Source: Variovorax sp. MHTC-1 (GTDB lineage: Bacteria; Pseudomonadota; Gammaproteobacteria; Burkholderiales; Burkholderiaceae_C). Taken from it: a DNA stretch of 64,000 nt. The notes under the pieces were generated by a model. That model was not told the origin of the DNA. It searched no databases and saw nothing but the letters and a program-made list of their open reading frames with translations. The stretch lies in the NCBI RefSeq assembly GCF_003984645.1, contig NZ_RWKI01000018.1, positions 1-64,000 on the forward strand, written 5' to 3'. The position numbers were made by a program, and so were the translations under genes. Shown here one piece after another: positions 32,625 to 40,307 of the stretch; position 1 is the first letter of the stretch; every line of letters starts with the position of its first letter.

Positions 32625-34357
32625 GGAACACTCCTTGTCCTTGCGTTGCGGGATTCGATGTAGCGGCGCCAGCCGCCCAGATGCGTGATGTCCTCGGCCC
32701 CCTGCAGCGCCAGCCCTTCGCAGAGAAAGCCCTGCACGCTGCTGCCGTCGGCGAGCGCGAGGGTGCCGATGCCCAGCGGCGCCGGAATCAGCGACACGAA
32801 GGAGCCGTAGTGCGCGAGCGGCATCTCCCAGACCTCGACCGCGATCTCTGCACCTTCCGTGCCGGCCACGCGCACCAATCCGGGCTTGGGCGGCACGGTG
32901 CCGGGCAGGGCGTAGAGGCGGTAGTGCGGCGCGGTCGCGGTCTGCGCCACGAGGCTGGCGCCGCGCTCGGTCAGCTGGCCGTTCAGCGGCATGCCCGAGA
33001 GATGGGCGCCGACGACCGCGAGCTTGACCGTCGCCTCGGCCGCGATCAGCGGCAGCGGCTCGGGCGCGGGCAGCGGTGCGCCCGTCGCACCCTGCGTGAG
33101 GCCAGTGGCGTGGTGGAAGCGCTGGCCCAGCTCGGCCAGCTGGAAGTCGCTGCCGGCGCGGCCGATCAGCGTGATGCCGAAGGGCAGGCCGTCCTCGCGC
33201 AGGCTGCCCGGCACCGCGATCGCCGCGTAGTCGAGCAGGTTCACGAAGTTGGTGTATTCGCCCAGGTTGCGATTCAACGCGAGCGGCGCGGCCTGCATCG
33301 CATCGATCGTGTAGTGCGCGGGCGCGGTGGGCACCAGCAACACATCGATGTCGCGCCACATCGCGGCCGCGCGCTGGCCGAGTGCGTGCAGCCTGGTGCG
33401 CGCATCGACGAAGTCGGCCGCGCTGTAGCGTCGGCCCGCAGCCAGGATGCCGCGCACCGGCTCGATCACTTCGCTTTCATGCGCGTCGAAGAAGGCGCGC
33501 ACGGCGGCATAGCGCTCGGCAACCAGCGCGCTGTCGTAGAGCAGCGCGGCGGCTTCGGCCAGCGGCGCGTAGTCGATCGCCACCGGTGTGCCGCCCAGGA
33601 CCCGCATCTGCGCGATGGCGCGCTCGAAAGCCGCCGCCGACAGCGCATCGCCGAAGAAGCGCGGCGCCTGCGGCACGCCGAAACGGAAGCGCGCGGCCAA
33701 GGGTTCGGTCGCGAGCTTCAGCTTGCGCGAATAGGGGTCTTCGGCATCGAAACCCATCGCTGCCTGCAGCACGCGCGCGGCCAGGCCCACGGTACGCGCG
33801 AAGATCGAGACGCAATCGACGTTCTGCGCGGCCGGCACCACACCGCGCGCGCTGATCAGCCCGCGCGAGGGCTTGATGCCGACGATGTTGTTGAGCCCGG
33901 CGGGCACCCGCCCCGAGCCCGCGGTGTCGGTGCCCAGGGCGAAGTCGACCTGGCCGGTGGCGACCACGTAGGCCGAGCCGGAGCTCGAGCCGCCCGACAC
34001 ATGGCGCGGATCGAAGCTGTTGGGCACGGCGCCGTACGGCGACCGTGTGCCGTTCAGGCCGCAGGCGAACTGGTCGAGATTGGTCTTGCCGGCCAAGCTT
34101 GCACCGGCATCGAGCAGCCGCTGCACCACATGAGCGTGGGCGGCCGGCATGTAGGCGAAGGCCGGGCAGGCCGCCGTGGTCGGCACGCCGGCGGCGTCGA
34201 TGTTGTCCTTGGCGGCGAAGCTGAGGCCGGCGAGCGGCCCGGCGGCCGCGCCGGCCAGCGCCGGGTCCAGCCGCGCGATCCACGCCTGCGCGGCCCATCC
34301 GTTCACTTGCTTCTGCGACCCGCCAGCGCGAAGCGCGGCTTTTTCATGCACCATCAT
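32621..34357 (-). CDS. atzF: allophanate hydrolase (AtzF-like)
   Basis: 578-residue enzyme of two parts. Residues 1-430 form an amidase-signature domain with K in LSFAAKDNIDAAGVPTT, the loop HVSGGSSSGSAYVVATG and serine in LGTDTAGSGRVPA. The C-terminal part (VKLAVVGAHLSGMPLNGQLTERGA through FVSLIPAPLGIGTLALADG) is the AtzF-specific domain that completes decarboxylation. Allophanate hydrolase splits allophanate to ammonia and CO2; AtzF also takes 1,3-dicarboxyurea. ATG 34357 was chosen because AGGA lies six bases upstream. It is the first gene of the 15-gene operon, with a palindromic operator 12 bp before its ATG. No biotin-carboxylase partner is nearby, so it is not a urea amidolyase half in this context. 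Confidence 0.9.
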   Translation of the reverse strand: MMVHEKAALRAGGSQKQVNGWAAQAWIARLDPALAGAAAGPLAGLSFAAKDNIDAAGVPTTAACPAFAYMPAAHAHVVQRLLDAGASLAGKTNLDQFACGLNGTRSPYGAVPNSFDPRHVSGGSSSGSAYVVATGQVDFALGTDTAGSGRVPAGLNNIVGIKPSRGLISARGVVPAAQNVDCVSIFARTVGLAARVLQAAMGFDAEDPYSRKLKLATEPLAARFRFGVPQAPRFFGDALSAAAFERAIAQMRVLGGTPVAIDYAPLAEAAALLYDSALVAERYAAVRAFFDAHESEVIEPVRGILAAGRRYSAADFVDARTRLHALGQRAAAMWRDIDVLLVPTAPAHYTIDAMQAAPLALNRNLGEYTNFVNLLDYAAIAVPGSLREDGLPFGITLIGRAGSDFQLAELGQRFHHATGLTQGATGAPLPAPEPLPLIAAEATVKLAVVGAHLSGMPLNGQLTERGASLVAQTATAPHYRLYALPGTVPPKPGLVRVAGTEGAEIAVEVWEMPLAHYGSFVSLIPAPLGIGTLALADGSSVQGFLCEGLALQGAEDITHLGGWRRYIESRNARTRSVP

Positions 34358-34368
34358 CAAGCATCCTG

Positions 34369-34382
34369 TCTTGTGTACAAGA
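34369..34382. promoter_or_regulatory. GntR/FCD-type operator before the ureide operon
   Basis: TCTTGT-GT-ACAAGA is a perfect 6+2+6 inverted repeat whose core TTGTGTACAA fits the TNGT-n-ACNA rule for FCD-type GntR proteins. It lies 12 bp before the atzF ATG, where binding would block transcription or its start. The GntR gene closing the operon is the obvious candidate regulator. Confidence 0.6.
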
Positions 34383-34488
34383 TGAGATGCAAGGGGCATG
34401 CCAGCGGCGCTATCCGCCATCGCGCTTTGTGCTGGCGCGGAGTCTGTGAATATTCAAGCCCTCGCGGAGGCCATAAAGAGGGGGATGA

Positions 34489-34716
34489 ATGGGCCAGTCG
34501 GATTGGGATGAGCTGGTGCTCCTGCATCAGCAGCTGGAACAGTTTGCGAACGAGGTCAGAGCGATGTGGGTTCGCCTGGCGGACCGAACTGAACTCGGCA
34601 CGGACGAAGCAGCCTTGTTGGGTGCGATGCGTGAGGCGGAGGTCTGCGCCAGCGCAGCATTCCGGCACCGGCGTCAGTGCACTGGCGTCATGGCGATTGC
34701 GCGCTCGCCTAGGTAG
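34489..34716 (+). CDS. small hypothetical protein
   Basis: 75-residue frame, MGQSDWDELVLLHQQLEQFANEVRAMWVRLADRTELGTDEAALLG..., with a helical, amphipathic first half and a purine-rich AGAGGGGG stretch eight to thirteen bases before the ATG. Composition is protein-like, but I know no relative. It is divergent from the ureide operon, 131 bp away, and followed by nothing on its strand until the radC remnant. Confidence 0.4.
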   Translation: MGQSDWDELVLLHQQLEQFANEVRAMWVRLADRTELGTDEAALLGAMREAEVCASAAFRHRRQCTGVMAIARSPR

Positions 34717-35105
34717 CCCAGCCGATTCGCATCCGGCAGGCTGGGGTCCGTGAGAGGGCCGCGCGTGCCCCTGGCTGAATGTCGAAGGCGCCCCCATTTC
34801 ACCGGAAGCCTGGCGCTGCCTGCCTAGGGCAGGACGTTCCCTTGCAGGCGTCGCTCGTCGCTCATCCCCTGCGGGGACTGCTGCGCAGCCTTCCAGGCAA
34901 CTCAGCGGGGGAAGGGTGAGGTCTGGGGGAGGGGGCTTGCCTGTGAGCGCTGACGCTACCCCACCGTTCTCGCGTTCAAGGCCCTGCGCGCGCTCGCGCG
35001 TGCTCGGCGCGTGCCGCGCGCCTGCGGCGGCCTTGAGCGCTGCGCTGCGGCGGGGTCCAGGGGGCACGCAGGCAATCCCGCCTGCGCCACCTCAGGAGTT
35101 GCGCC
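34717..35105. other. gap before the radC remnant, nothing recognised
   Basis: Extremely GC-rich from about 34910. TCAAGGCC (34976-34983) and its inverted copy GGCCTTGA (35029-35036) flank a run of GCGC repeats. No gene or clear promoter seen, although the radC remnant must once have been transcribed from here. Confidence 0.4.
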
Positions 35106-35679
35106 ATGTCATCCGACGCCCTTCACTACACCACGGTCCAGCAACGCATCGTCGACGCCTTGCGTGTCTTCCTCGGCGATCAGGCCACGGCGCTCTACGA
35201 CGCCCACGGCCGCTCGCTGCAGCAGCTGGTCCACTTCGCTCGCGACTCCTCGCTGCCCGGATGCCGGTGCCTGGCGAGCGGGCTGTCGCTGGCACAGGAG
35301 CTTCTCGCGGAAACCATGACCCATGCGCCGGTGTTCGAGTCGCCGGGCGCGGTGTCCGACTTCCTGAAGCTGCACTTCGCCGGACAGCCCTTCGAAAGCT
35401 TCGTGGTGCTGTTCCTGGATGCGCGTCACCAGCTGATCGCGATGGAAGACGTTTTCAGGGGCACGCTGACGCAGACGAGCGTCTATCCGCGCGAGATCCT
35501 CAAGCGCGCACTGCATCACAACGCGGCCGCGGTGATCCTGGCGCATTTTGTGGCGCGCCGACGAAGTGCTCACCAAGGCGCTCACGGGGGCCCTGGCCCT
35601 GGTCGACGTGCGCGTGCTCGACCATCTGGTGATCGCGGGCAGCCAGTCGCTGTCGTTCGCCGCCCGCGGCCTGCTCTAG
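35106..35679 (+). pseudogene. radC: radC-like gene, frameshifted with the JAMM motif lost
   Basis: The first 148 codons give a good RadC/JAB-domain protein (ESPGAVSDFLKLHFAGQPFESFVVLFLDARHQLIAMEDVFRGTLTQTSVYPREILKRALHHNAAAVILAH). At about 35545-35557 the expected H-N-H-P-S-G...S-x-x-D metal-binding stretch is missing, and the conserved remainder (ADEVLTKALTGALALVDVRVLDHLVIAGSQSLSFAARGLL, stop at 35677-35679) continues in the +1 frame. So a small deletion removed the JAMM residues and shifted the frame. RadC-like genes next to ardC-like genes are usual on conjugative elements of this group, where they are thought to be antirestriction or accessory proteins. Start ATG 35106 lies close behind AGGAG. 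Confidence 0.85.
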
Positions 35680-35682
35680 CGC

Positions 35683-35702
35683 GGGGCTCCGGCCCCTTTT
35701 TC
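35683..35702 (+). terminator. Rho-independent terminator after radC
   Basis: GGGGC (35683-35687) pairs with GCCCC (35692-35696) across a four-base loop and is followed by TTTTT. It lies four bases after the radC stop. Confidence 0.75.
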
Positions 35703-36152
35703 TTGGCGCGCCGTGGTGCGCTCTCCGAGCGAGGGCTTTCATCGGCCGGGCAGCGCGGCCGCGGATCCGCGGGGTGCCCGAGGGCCAGCCCGGGATCGAT
35801 CTTGCCTCGATGCGGATCGGATTGCGCCATGACGTGATCGGCGTCAACCACGTCTGACCCCTGCCTGGGCTGACGCTCTGGGCCCGCGGGACGTCGTGCG
35901 TGTCCAGCTTGCGGCATGCCGCGGCGTGCGATCCGCTTGCGAAGCCGCCTCTTGATCGACGCATAGCTCGCACGGTCCGCTGTCCAGGGCCTCGGGGCCT
36001 TGCCACCGTCCTCGCCCGGTCCTCGCTGCGCTCGGCTGCGGCCTCCGGGCGGTCCCTGGACATCGGGCCTTCGGGCTCGCTCTTCATGCGTCGAGGCGGC
36101 TCCGAAAGCAGATCTTCAACCACCGCGGCGCACACCGCAGAAAGGCCCAGCC
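35703..36152. other. 450-bp gap before the ardC-like gene
   Basis: No gene recognised. GTCCAGGG (35981-35988) and the inverted CCCTGGAC (36054-36061) flank a GC-rich segment of about 65 bp; this could be a regulatory or transfer-related structure, but no nick-site consensus is visible. The promoter for the ardC-like gene should be in 36060-36140. Confidence 0.4.
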
Positions 36153-37214
36153 ATGCATGCACGATCATCCATCCATCCATGCGATCCGGACACCCGGGCA
36201 GCCACGGGCGTTCCCCCCGTACCCCCCGAGGGCTCACCCCAAGCAGCCTCGGTGAACAGCCAGGCATCCACGTCGAGGGGCGCGGGCCGCATGGACGTGC
36301 GCCAGGTCATCACCGATCGCATCATCGCCATGCTCGAGAAGGGCCATCCGGTGTTTCGCGAACGCTGGACGCGGGCCGCTTCGCGCGGCGCACCGCGCAA
36401 CGGCAAGACCGGCGCCACCTACCGCGGTGCCAATGTCCTGGTGCTCTGGGAGGAGGCAATCGCGCAGGGCTACGGCACCAACGTGTGGATGACGTACAAG
36501 CAGGCGAGGTCGCTGGGTGCGCAGGTGCGCCGCGGCGAGCGTGCGGTGATGTGTGCGCATTTCGAGCGCGCGGTCTCCCGCTGCGGGCAATCCGGCACGA
36601 ACGACTCGGACGATTCCAGCGACGACCGGCAGGAGGTGGGCCAGGCACGCACGAGGCTGCTGTGCAGGCCGTTCTGGGTGTTCAACATCGCGCAGATCGA
36701 CGGGCTGCCATCCGAGGTGTTCGAGCTTTGCACCGGACCGGCCGCGTTCCCGGCAGGGCCTGTGGAGGGTGCGCTTCGCCTCATCGGCGGTTGCAATCCG
36801 ACCATCCGCCATGGTTTCGAACGGGCGATGTACCTGCCGGCGCTTGATGAAATCCGCCTGCCCTTGCCCGCGCGCTTCACCAGCGGCGAAGCGTACTGCG
36901 CGACGTCGCTGCACGAGCTGGTCCACTGGACGGGCCATCCGAGCCGGTTGAACCGAGCGTTCGGAAAGCGCTTTGGCGACCACGCCTATGCGTTCGAGGA
37001 ACTGGTGGCCGAGCTCGGCTCGGCGTTCGTGCTAGGCCACTGCGGCCTGGTCGACGCCACCATCGAAGGGCACGCGGCCTACCTGGACAGCTGGGTGCAG
37101 GTGCTGCGCAACGACCGCAGCGCGATCTTCACCGCAGCCCGGCATGCGGGCGAGGCCTTCGAGTTCATCCTCGGCAAGCAGATGCGGCTGCCGGAGGAAC
37201 TGGCCTGCGGGTGA
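36153..37214 (+). CDS. ArdC-like antirestriction protein (ArdcN domain plus zincin metallopeptidase)
   Basis: 353-residue protein. After about 45 disordered residues, MDVRQVITDRIIAMLEKGHPVFRERWTRAASRGAPRNGKTGATYRGANVLVLW is the N-terminal ssDNA-binding ArdcN domain (the K-T-G-x-x-Y-R-G-x-N motif). RPFWVFNIAQIDGLP follows, and HELVHWTGHPSRL starting at H254 is the zinc-protease-like motif, with EELVAELGSAFV completing the site. ArdC proteins protect entering single-stranded plasmid DNA from host restriction during conjugation. ATG 36153 has AAAGG nine bases upstream. An insert rich in D and S (NDSDDSSDDRQE) sits in the middle. Its neighbours, radC remnant and relaxase genes, fit a conjugative leading region. 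Confidence 0.88.
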   Translation: MHARSSIHPCDPDTRAATGVPPVPPEGSPQAASVNSQASTSRGAGRMDVRQVITDRIIAMLEKGHPVFRERWTRAASRGAPRNGKTGATYRGANVLVLWEEAIAQGYGTNVWMTYKQARSLGAQVRRGERAVMCAHFERAVSRCGQSGTNDSDDSSDDRQEVGQARTRLLCRPFWVFNIAQIDGLPSEVFELCTGPAAFPAGPVEGALRLIGGCNPTIRHGFERAMYLPALDEIRLPLPARFTSGEAYCATSLHELVHWTGHPSRLNRAFGKRFGDHAYAFEELVAELGSAFVLGHCGLVDATIEGHAAYLDSWVQVLRNDRSAIFTAARHAGEAFEFILGKQMRLPEELACG

Positions 37215-37321
37215 TGGGGTGAGGGCGAAGCGGGAGGGCCAAGCAGAAGGGGGGAGGGCCGGCTGCCCGAGTCCTTGCACCATCTCGCCCGCGCCGCACC
37301 AGTTCCTATCGAATGCGGCCA

Positions 37322-37347
37322 GGCGCCGGCATGGCGTTGCCGGCGCC
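37322..37347. terminator. strong hairpin between convergent ardC-like and hns-like genes
   Basis: GGCGCCGGCA and TGCCGGCGCC are perfectly complementary around a six-base loop. It lies between two convergent genes. There is no clear T run on either side, so it may be a bidirectional barrier more than a classic terminator. Confidence 0.5.
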
Positions 37348-37378
37348 ACCATTGCGTCTCTGTGTCTGAGAAGCAGCC

Positions 37379-37885
37379 TCAGGCAGCCAGCTGCTCGACT
37401 GGCTGGCCCGCTGCGATGGCTTCCTTGAGCCAGCGCGGACGCGGGCCCATGCCGCTCCATGTATTGCCAGCCTGGTCGCGAAAGCGGACCTGGGTCTTGC
37501 GCTTGCCGGCGCCATTGCTCTTGCTCTTGCTCTTGCGGGCGATCTTGGCTTGCGGCGTGGTGCCGGTGGAGAAATCATCGAGCGTCTTGCCCGCGGCCAG
37601 CGCGTCGCGCAGCCACTGTGGCCGCGGTCCACGGCCACCCCAGGAATGACCCATTCCGTCCGAGTACTTCTCGGTGGACGACGCGGCCGATTTCATGCTT
37701 GCGACTGCCTTGCGGTCTGCCGTCGACGCCGCGCCGAAGCCCAGTTGTTCGGCCGTCAGTCCGTAGTGCGCAATGGCGACCCTGATGCGGTTCACCACTC
37801 CACCGACTTCTTGTGCTTTCAGCTGGTCGGCCTTCTTCTGAAGGGCTTCGATCTGCTTTTGCAGTTGCTTGTAACTCTGTGCCAT
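37379..37885 (-). CDS. H-NS-family nucleoid protein with two DNA-binding modules
   Basis: 168-residue protein. Residues 1-45 are a coiled-coil oligomerisation region (YKQLQKQIEALQKKADQLKAQEVGGVV). Two copies of the beta-proteobacterial H-NS DNA-binding module follow: WGGRGPRPQWLRDALAAGKTLDDF at about 82-105 and WSGMGPRPRWLKEAIAAGQPVEQL at about 143-166, joined by a lysine/serine linker (ARKSKSKSNGAGKRK). Usual family members have one module in about 100 residues. Plasmid-borne H-NS homologues silence AT-rich transferred genes and lower the cost of carriage. ATG 37885 starts the coiled coil. Its gene is alone, convergent with the ardC-like gene. Confidence 0.88.
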   Translation of the reverse strand: MAQSYKQLQKQIEALQKKADQLKAQEVGGVVNRIRVAIAHYGLTAEQLGFGAASTADRKAVASMKSAASSTEKYSDGMGHSWGGRGPRPQWLRDALAAGKTLDDFSTGTTPQAKIARKSKSKSNGAGKRKTQVRFRDQAGNTWSGMGPRPRWLKEAIAAGQPVEQLAA

Positions 37886-38106
37886 TGCTTTTTCTCGGTG
37901 GAGTGATGAAACCGGGACTTTAGTCTTGCTTGGCCCCAATGCGAATTTGGCACATTCTATTCAAGCAGCATGTCAGACAGATTCGGGTCAGACTTTCATT
38001 GCAATGGCGGCGATTGCGTGATGCGAGGGGAGTGCGTTGCCTCAGGCCCCTGGCCGCTGAAGGGGTACGAGTCCCTCACGAATCTCACGTGTCGCGATCG
38101 GCTTAG

Positions 38107-38370
38107 CATCAGGGCGTCGGCGCGACGGCCGTTCACCATCTGATGGCCAACGGACTGTCGATCGGGATGGTCGTCGCAAATGAAAACATGAAGATGCTCG
38201 CGCTGGTGGACAAGCTCGGCGCGCGACATTCATTCATCCCGGCGCACACGCGCACCGTGGCGTTGCCGCCGTGGCAACGGGATGCAGGCGCGGATGGGCC
38301 CTTGCCATTTGGTCAAGTCTTCCCGCGTGGTCCAGCGGTGCTGCGGGGCGCGAAGCGGGCACTCCTGTGA
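38107..38370 (+). pseudogene. fragment of a GNAT acetyltransferase
   Basis: In one plus frame a TAG at 38104 is followed by HQGVGATAVHHLMANGLSIG and then MVVANENMKMLALVDKLGARHSF. This resembles the acetyl-CoA-binding motif A (x-G-x-G-A-x-A) and the following N-x-x-M-x-x-L-x-x-K-L-G-A motif of GNAT enzymes. No N-terminal half is found upstream and the open frame continues after the match with unrelated sequence to 38370. A decayed gene is the best reading; the match is short, so this is tentative. Confidence 0.35.
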
Positions 38371-38661
38371 CTTCGGCAGGTCCATTCGGCCGCCGCGCAT
38401 CGCTCACGGCAGGCGTCGAGCAACCGGCGCCGCCAGATGGCCCAGCACCGTGGCATGAGAGTTCACACTTACGATGATCTGGTCGCGTCATCGGCGGGCG
38501 GATGTCGGGTCTTGCTGCGGAGGCAAAGACGTTTGAAGAGTGTCTAGCTCTTCGACTTGCCAGCGCAGCCCGTGACCTCGTTGTCGCGACATCATTCATC
38601 GTGGGCCCGAATGCTCAGTGATCCAGATGGCTCTGGAGCGCGCCTGCGTCGCGCTTGCGGC

Positions 38662-39801
38662 TCAGTCCAATCGGGGGTAAATGGCCCGCACGACTTCCTG
38701 AAGCTGGCGCGCGGAGGGCAGCTTTCCCTTCATCTCGGCCGGCAGCCTGCCCTGGAGGTGGTACTCAGCGACGCCGATCGGGTTCGACTTGCTTTTCAGT
38801 GCGAACTCCACTTCGAGGTTGTCCTTCTCTGCGCACAGGATGATCCCGATGGATGGCGCATCGTCCGGCGCGCGCTCCTTCTCGTTGAGGAGGTTGAGAT
38901 AGAAATCCATCTTGCCGGCGAACTCCGGCTCGAAGGGCCCGATCTTCAATTCGATCGCCACCAGCGCCTTGAGGAAGCGGTGATAGAAGAGCAGGTCGAT
39001 GAAATACTCCTTGCGCCCGAGCGTGAGCCGGTACTGGCGGCCGACGAAACAGAAGCCGTAGCCCAGCTCGAGGATAAAGTCGCGCAGCTTGTCGATCAGG
39101 TGGTCCTCCAGCTCGCGCTCCTTGATTTCGCGCCGGATGCCAAGGAATTCCAGGTTGTAGCTGCTCTTGAGCGCCTCCTCGGCCTGCTCGGCAAAATGCT
39201 CGGGCAGTGCCAGCGCGAAGTTGTGCACCTTGCCTTCGGCCAACGATCGCTCGTACGCCTGCGCCTTGATCTGGTTGAGCAGCACGTTGCGGCTCCAGCC
39301 GAACCGCGCGGTGGCCTTCAGGTAGAAGAGCCGCTGCCCGGGGTCGTCGAGCTTGGACAGCAGGTTGACATGGTGGCCCCAGGGCACCGCCTCCACCATT
39401 TCTCGCACAGCTTGTGCGAGTTGACGATGGTCGTCGGCCGTCAGCGCCTTGCGACCTTGGGTGCGCTTGGCATCGCGCTCCCTTTCTCGCACAAGCTGTG
39501 CGAGAAACTCCGGCGCGGCGTAGGTCTCGTGAAACTGACGCATTCGCCAGAGGCTCGCCGCTGAGAAGCCCGTGGTTCCGGGGAAGGACGCCTTGAGATC
39601 GCGCGCCAGCCGATCGACCACCGCGTCGCCCCATCCCCGGTGTGCCTGCTGTTCGCGGATGGCTTGCCCGATGTCCCAGTACAGGGCTACCAATTCACGA
39701 TTGACGGCGCGCGCGGCGGACAGCCGCGCACCGTCGATGCGGCGTTTCAGATCTTCGACGAAGCGCGCGTAGTCGAACAGGGCGGGAGCGGTGGTGGACA
39801 C
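38662..39801 (-). CDS. PDDEXK nuclease-domain protein (YhcG/DUF1016 family)
   Basis: 379-residue protein. The N-terminal domain (FVEDLKRRIDGARLSAARAVNRELVALYWDIGQAI, GFSAASLWRMRQFHETYA) is the DUF1016 helical region; the C-terminal part is the YhcG PD-(D/E)XK nuclease domain with LGYGFCFVGRQYRLTLGRKEYFIDLLFYHRFLKALVAIELKIGPFEPEFAGKMDFYLN (the D...E-L-K signature is intact). Family function is uncertain; members often accompany restriction or other defence loci. GTG 39801 is the likely start because homology begins there and no ATG is near. No methylase or helicase partner is adjacent. Confidence 0.88.
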   Translation of the reverse strand: MSTTAPALFDYARFVEDLKRRIDGARLSAARAVNRELVALYWDIGQAIREQQAHRGWGDAVVDRLARDLKASFPGTTGFSAASLWRMRQFHETYAAPEFLAQLVRERERDAKRTQGRKALTADDHRQLAQAVREMVEAVPWGHHVNLLSKLDDPGQRLFYLKATARFGWSRNVLLNQIKAQAYERSLAEGKVHNFALALPEHFAEQAEEALKSSYNLEFLGIRREIKERELEDHLIDKLRDFILELGYGFCFVGRQYRLTLGRKEYFIDLLFYHRFLKALVAIELKIGPFEPEFAGKMDFYLNLLNEKERAPDDAPSIGIILCAEKDNLEVEFALKSKSNPIGVAEYHLQGRLPAEMKGKLPSARQLQEVVRAIYPRLD

Positions 39802-39820
39802 CCGGGAAATGTAGTGCCTC

Positions 39821-40033
39821 GTGGTCGTCCGGTGCGCAGAAGCGAGGTGCCGGGAGCTTCGGCGCCCTTGCGGGCTGCCGGCACATGAAGCGCTCGCGTT
39901 GCTGCGCGAGGACGCGATGGTAATCGCCGGCAACTTCGCGCGCGGCTTGGAGCTGAGTCATGAGGACCGGCAGCGCCTGCTGGCCCGGGCGGCCCGAAGT
40001 GAACGGCTGCAACGTCTGGCTGCCGCTCCGTGA
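39821..40033 (+). CDS. small hypothetical protein upstream of a terminator
   Basis: Open frame of up to 70 codons; the C-terminal 40 residues (LREDAMVIAGNFARGLELSHEDRQRLLARAARSERLQRLAAAP) look like a real helical protein and have high GC at third positions, while the first 25 residues are cysteine/arginine-rich and doubtful. The true start may lie further in. A good terminator follows the stop, which supports transcription of this strand. Divergent from the DUF1016 gene. No family known. Confidence 0.35.
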   Translation: MVVRCAEARCRELRRPCGLPAHEALALLREDAMVIAGNFARGLELSHEDRQRLLARAARSERLQRLAAAP

Positions 40034-40041
40034 TCTCTGAA

Positions 40042-40069
40042 GCCGGCACCGATCCTGCCGGCCTTTTTT
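40042..40069 (+). terminator. Rho-independent terminator
   Basis: GCCGGCA (40042-40048) pairs with TGCCGGC (40056-40062) and is followed by CTTTTTT. It ends the small plus-strand frame at 39821-40033. Confidence 0.8.
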
Positions 40070-40090
40070 GCCCCGAGCGATCGGTCGCGT

Positions 40091-40236
40091 GTTCGGCGTG
40101 CCGAACGTCCGACTCGCTGATGGTGGGTCCGCCTGAAGCGTTCGGCATGCCTAACAAACTGGCGAGGGTTCGATGCTAGAGCAGCGGTTGATTGGTGACT
40201 GTGCTGTGGGGCACACAGTTGTTGGGCATGCCGAAC
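40091..40236. repeat. three copies of a 16-bp palindrome upstream of mobilisation genes
   Basis: GTTCGGCGTGCCGAAC (40091-40106), GTTCGGCATGCCTAAC (40140-40155) and GTTGGGCATGCCGAAC (40221-40236) are variants of the perfect palindrome GTTCGGCATGCCGAAC, which itself occurs at 40724-40739 inside the MobC-like gene. Spacings are 49 and 81 bp. They precede the MobC-like and relaxase genes and could be binding sites of the MobC-like protein, of a plasmid repressor, or part of the transfer origin. Confidence 0.7.
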
Positions 40237-40307
40237 GCGGAGTCCTTGTTTCGCGTTGAGGGCAGGATAGACTGCCGTCAGACATCGTTAACAGTCATGG
40301 CGTTGCA

